Part shown: positions 62,589 to 64,000 of the stretch, piece after piece
Numbering within the stretch: the first letter of the stretch is position 1
Layout: every line of letters starts with the position of its first letter
NCBI GenBank assembly: GCA_011037195.1
Contig: JAAEAF010014404.1
Coordinates: 217,243 to 281,242, forward strand
DNA from: Triatoma infestans
Taxonomy: Eukaryota > Arthropoda > Insecta > Hemiptera > Reduviidae
DNA: 64,000 bases
Direction: 5' to 3'
Position numbers and translations under genes: made by a program
The notes under the pieces: model-generated
Seen by the model: only the letters and a program-made list of their open reading frames with translations
Told to the model about the DNA's origin: nothing
Databases searched by the model: none

Positions 62589-62726
62589 TTTAACAACCCA
62601 AACACGTGTTTTCCCACCCATCTGGCCACATCCTAGTTTAAGAGTTTAGTTTTTAAAAATACGTCTCAGTTAGTGTGAAACTAAGTTACTCTATACGAGT
62701 CTGTGTTGGCAACTGTCTGAAAAACG

Positions 62727-62764
62727 CATCCTGAAGATGGGCGAACGCCCGAAACCGGTCGATG
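62727..62764 (+). ncRNA. Hammerhead-like motif, right arm
   Basis: CATC, CTGAAGA, T, GGGC-GAAC-GCCC, GAAA, CCGGTC, GATG. Stem I has four pairs and stem II four G-C pairs. Stem III is the self-complementary ACCGGT without loop, and cleavage would fall after the C of GGTC. The extra T before stem II departs from the consensus. Penelope-like elements and retrozymes are known to carry hammerheads with minimal stem III. Confidence 0.55.
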
Positions 62765-62838
62765 ACCACAAAATGAAGCAGGCTACCACGGAAAATGTCT
62801 CTGATGCTTTCCAGCTCTGCGGAACCAACCACCACAAC

Positions 62839-63313
62839 TAATATACGGCTTTACCACATACATATTTATTAGTACAGATTACAAGCGTTGATAGAATTCC
62901 AAATTTGAAGTGAATCAGTTTACCGGAAGTATAATTTTTACAGAATAGGTTTTTGTGAATTTTTTTTTTCTGTAATTTTCTTGCAAACGCTTACAATGAT
63001 TTTTCTTTAAACTTGAAATGCAGAGCTGCATAGATACGTAGAAATGTATCACTTTTATTTGTGAAACATTTTTATTAGTTCGGTCTATCAGTTAGTTAAA
63101 CAATTTATATTATTTGCACAAGTTTTATTGATTTTGACTCAGAGCGCTCCATATAAGGCCGGTCAAGTATACAAGTGAAATCCCCACCGCCGTTTTTATG
63201 ACCAGCCATAACATTGTAACCTTGAAGTTTAAAAAAAATAAAAAAAAATTCTTAATTAAATTATATTAATTGGATTAAAAGTAAAACGTGTGAGTGTTTC
63301 ATATTAGATTTTT
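62839..63313 (-). repeat. Continuation of the interrupted TTCCGG repeat
   Basis: After the duplicated TAATATACGGCT the repeat resumes with AGAATTCCAAATTTGAAGTG and GTTTACCGGAAGTATAATTT, ending GTGTGAGTGTTTCATATTAG. It joins in register with 56501-57239 and 58593-58632. Confidence 0.75.
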
Positions 63314-63673
63314 TTTTTAAGTTTTCTGGGATTTTCTCAAAAAAATGGATCCAACGATTTTCTTTGAACTTCTTATTTAAACAATAAATGACCATCACTT
63401 TTAATTAAAACAAATTATTTGTCATTAATGACTAATCATAATTCATCATCTTTATTATTCATCATGATTATATAAACTGGAAAAAATGTATTTTTCCCAA
63501 TTATTCGAACTATCCGTACTATTTGGGCGGCTATATTTTAGATTAACAAGTTTTTAAGAAATCACTGGATAAATTAATCATTGAAGACGATAAACACTGA
63601 TTTTTTTTTTTGAAATGTACAAAAATTAACTATTAAAATTTATAGATTCCTCTAGCCGCTTATTAGTGATGAC

Positions 63674-63725
63674 GATAGTGGTTAAGGGGTGTGTGTGTGA
63701 CCGGAACTAGGTTTGATTCCCAGTT
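63674..63725 (+). repeat. Possible tRNA-like SINE head
   Basis: GATAGTGGTTAAGGGG resembles an A-box arm and GGTTTGATTCCCAG a B box. No body is recognised after it. Confidence 0.35.
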
Positions 63726-64000
63726 TTTTTTTTTTGCTTGTATTTTATTTATGCTTGTATTATTTAAAATTAGGTATTTTTATTATTCCCATTATATTAG
63801 AACGGTAACTGATCGTAAAATACGGCTGAACATTTTTTTTTTTTTTTAAACTAGAAAAATTTCACACTTGCGGGTTGAAGGAATTTGTCCCAAATCTTCA
63901 TATCAACGTATGAGATAGTAATAATGCATAGGCAGATTACCATAGTTTGAGGTTCCGGCGATTTTGAGAGAGACCATTTGCTTAAAAAAAAAAAAAAAAA
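63726..64000. other. Decayed TTCCGG sequence at the window end
   Basis: AAATTTCACACTTGCGGGTT and the following bases look like a weak repeat fragment. The window ends in a run of at least 17 A. Confidence 0.35.

Larger units (their letters stand above)
58621..62850 (+). mobile_element. 4.2-kb transposon with hammerhead-like inverted ends and a DUF7869-type gene
   Basis: The body is 58633-62838. Left arm 58633-58858 and right arm 62589-62803 are inverted copies with very high similarity, from CAGAGACATTTTCCGTGG inward to TTGGGTTGTTAAA. The right end extends 35 nt further, finishing GGAACCAACCACCACAAC, with no left counterpart. TAATATACGGCT is repeated at 58621-58632 and 62839-62850 as a 12-bp target duplication. 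Removing the insertion and one duplication restores a TTCCGG repeat of normal spacing. One intact spliced gene (59652-62127) is inside. No reverse transcriptase is visible. Confidence 0.88.

Noticed and set aside
58621..62850. Classification as a standard Penelope-like element
   Set aside because: No reverse transcriptase or GIY-YIG domain is visible between the arms. The resemblance rests on the ribozyme-like core and end structure only.
30372..64000. EF-hand exons of SCaMC copy 2
   Set aside because: The 5' half should lie on the minus strand above 30371. I looked for DxDxDG-type loops with splice sites and found none I could support; short exons may have been missed.

Overview
This is a repeat-rich, AT-rich stretch of an animal nuclear genome, most likely an arthropod and probably an insect. 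Genes have spliced exons with GT-AG introns, and the repeats include mariner-like, PIF/Harbinger-like, non-LTR (LINE) and tRNA-derived SINE sequences. No bacterial operon, ribosomal RNA or CRISPR structure is visible. The species cannot be named from sequence alone.

The host-gene content is one gene present twice in convergent orientation. Both copies encode the carrier half of a calcium-regulated mitochondrial ATP-Mg/Pi carrier (SCaMC / SLC25A23-25 family). Copy 1 has five exons on the plus strand (3900-8137). Copy 2 has five exons on the minus strand (30371-24686). Exon lengths and phases match except in the first visible exon, and both frames are open. Non-coding similarity continues past the stop codons, with conserved blocks at 10360-10634 and 21231-21556, so a large inverted duplication is inferred. 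The EF-hand exons of either copy were not found.

Between and after the two copies almost everything recognisable is mobile DNA. There is a mariner-like element (10942-12142), several decayed LINE fragments, and SINE copies from at least two families. A high-copy family with short inverted ends, called here the TTCCGG repeat, recurs about 20 times. There are two PIF/Harbinger-type elements with TTA target duplications (38601-39308 and 57240-58589), a 30-bp minisatellite (44935-45715) and a 46-bp perfect palindrome (15016-15061).

The most interesting region is 56.5-63.3 kb. One TTCCGG repeat copy was split first by a Harbinger element and again by a 4.2-kb element (58633-62838). The larger element carries an intact four-exon gene for a 717-residue protein resembling the arthropod DUF7869 family, with transposase-like D...D...H/E motifs. 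Its ends are inverted repeats of about 220 bp. Each arm carries a hammerhead-ribozyme-like core, the right end has an asymmetric 35-nt extension, and a 12-bp target duplication flanks it. A 225-bp relative (9861-10085) has the same ends and also a 12-bp duplication. A more diverged 286-bp relative lies in a LINE at 14135-14420, with weaker traces near 36951 and 23190. Together they suggest a mobile-element group combining inverted ends, a ribozyme-like core and, in the long form, a DUF7869-type protein. Whether it moves as DNA or as a Penelope/retrozyme-like retroelement is open.
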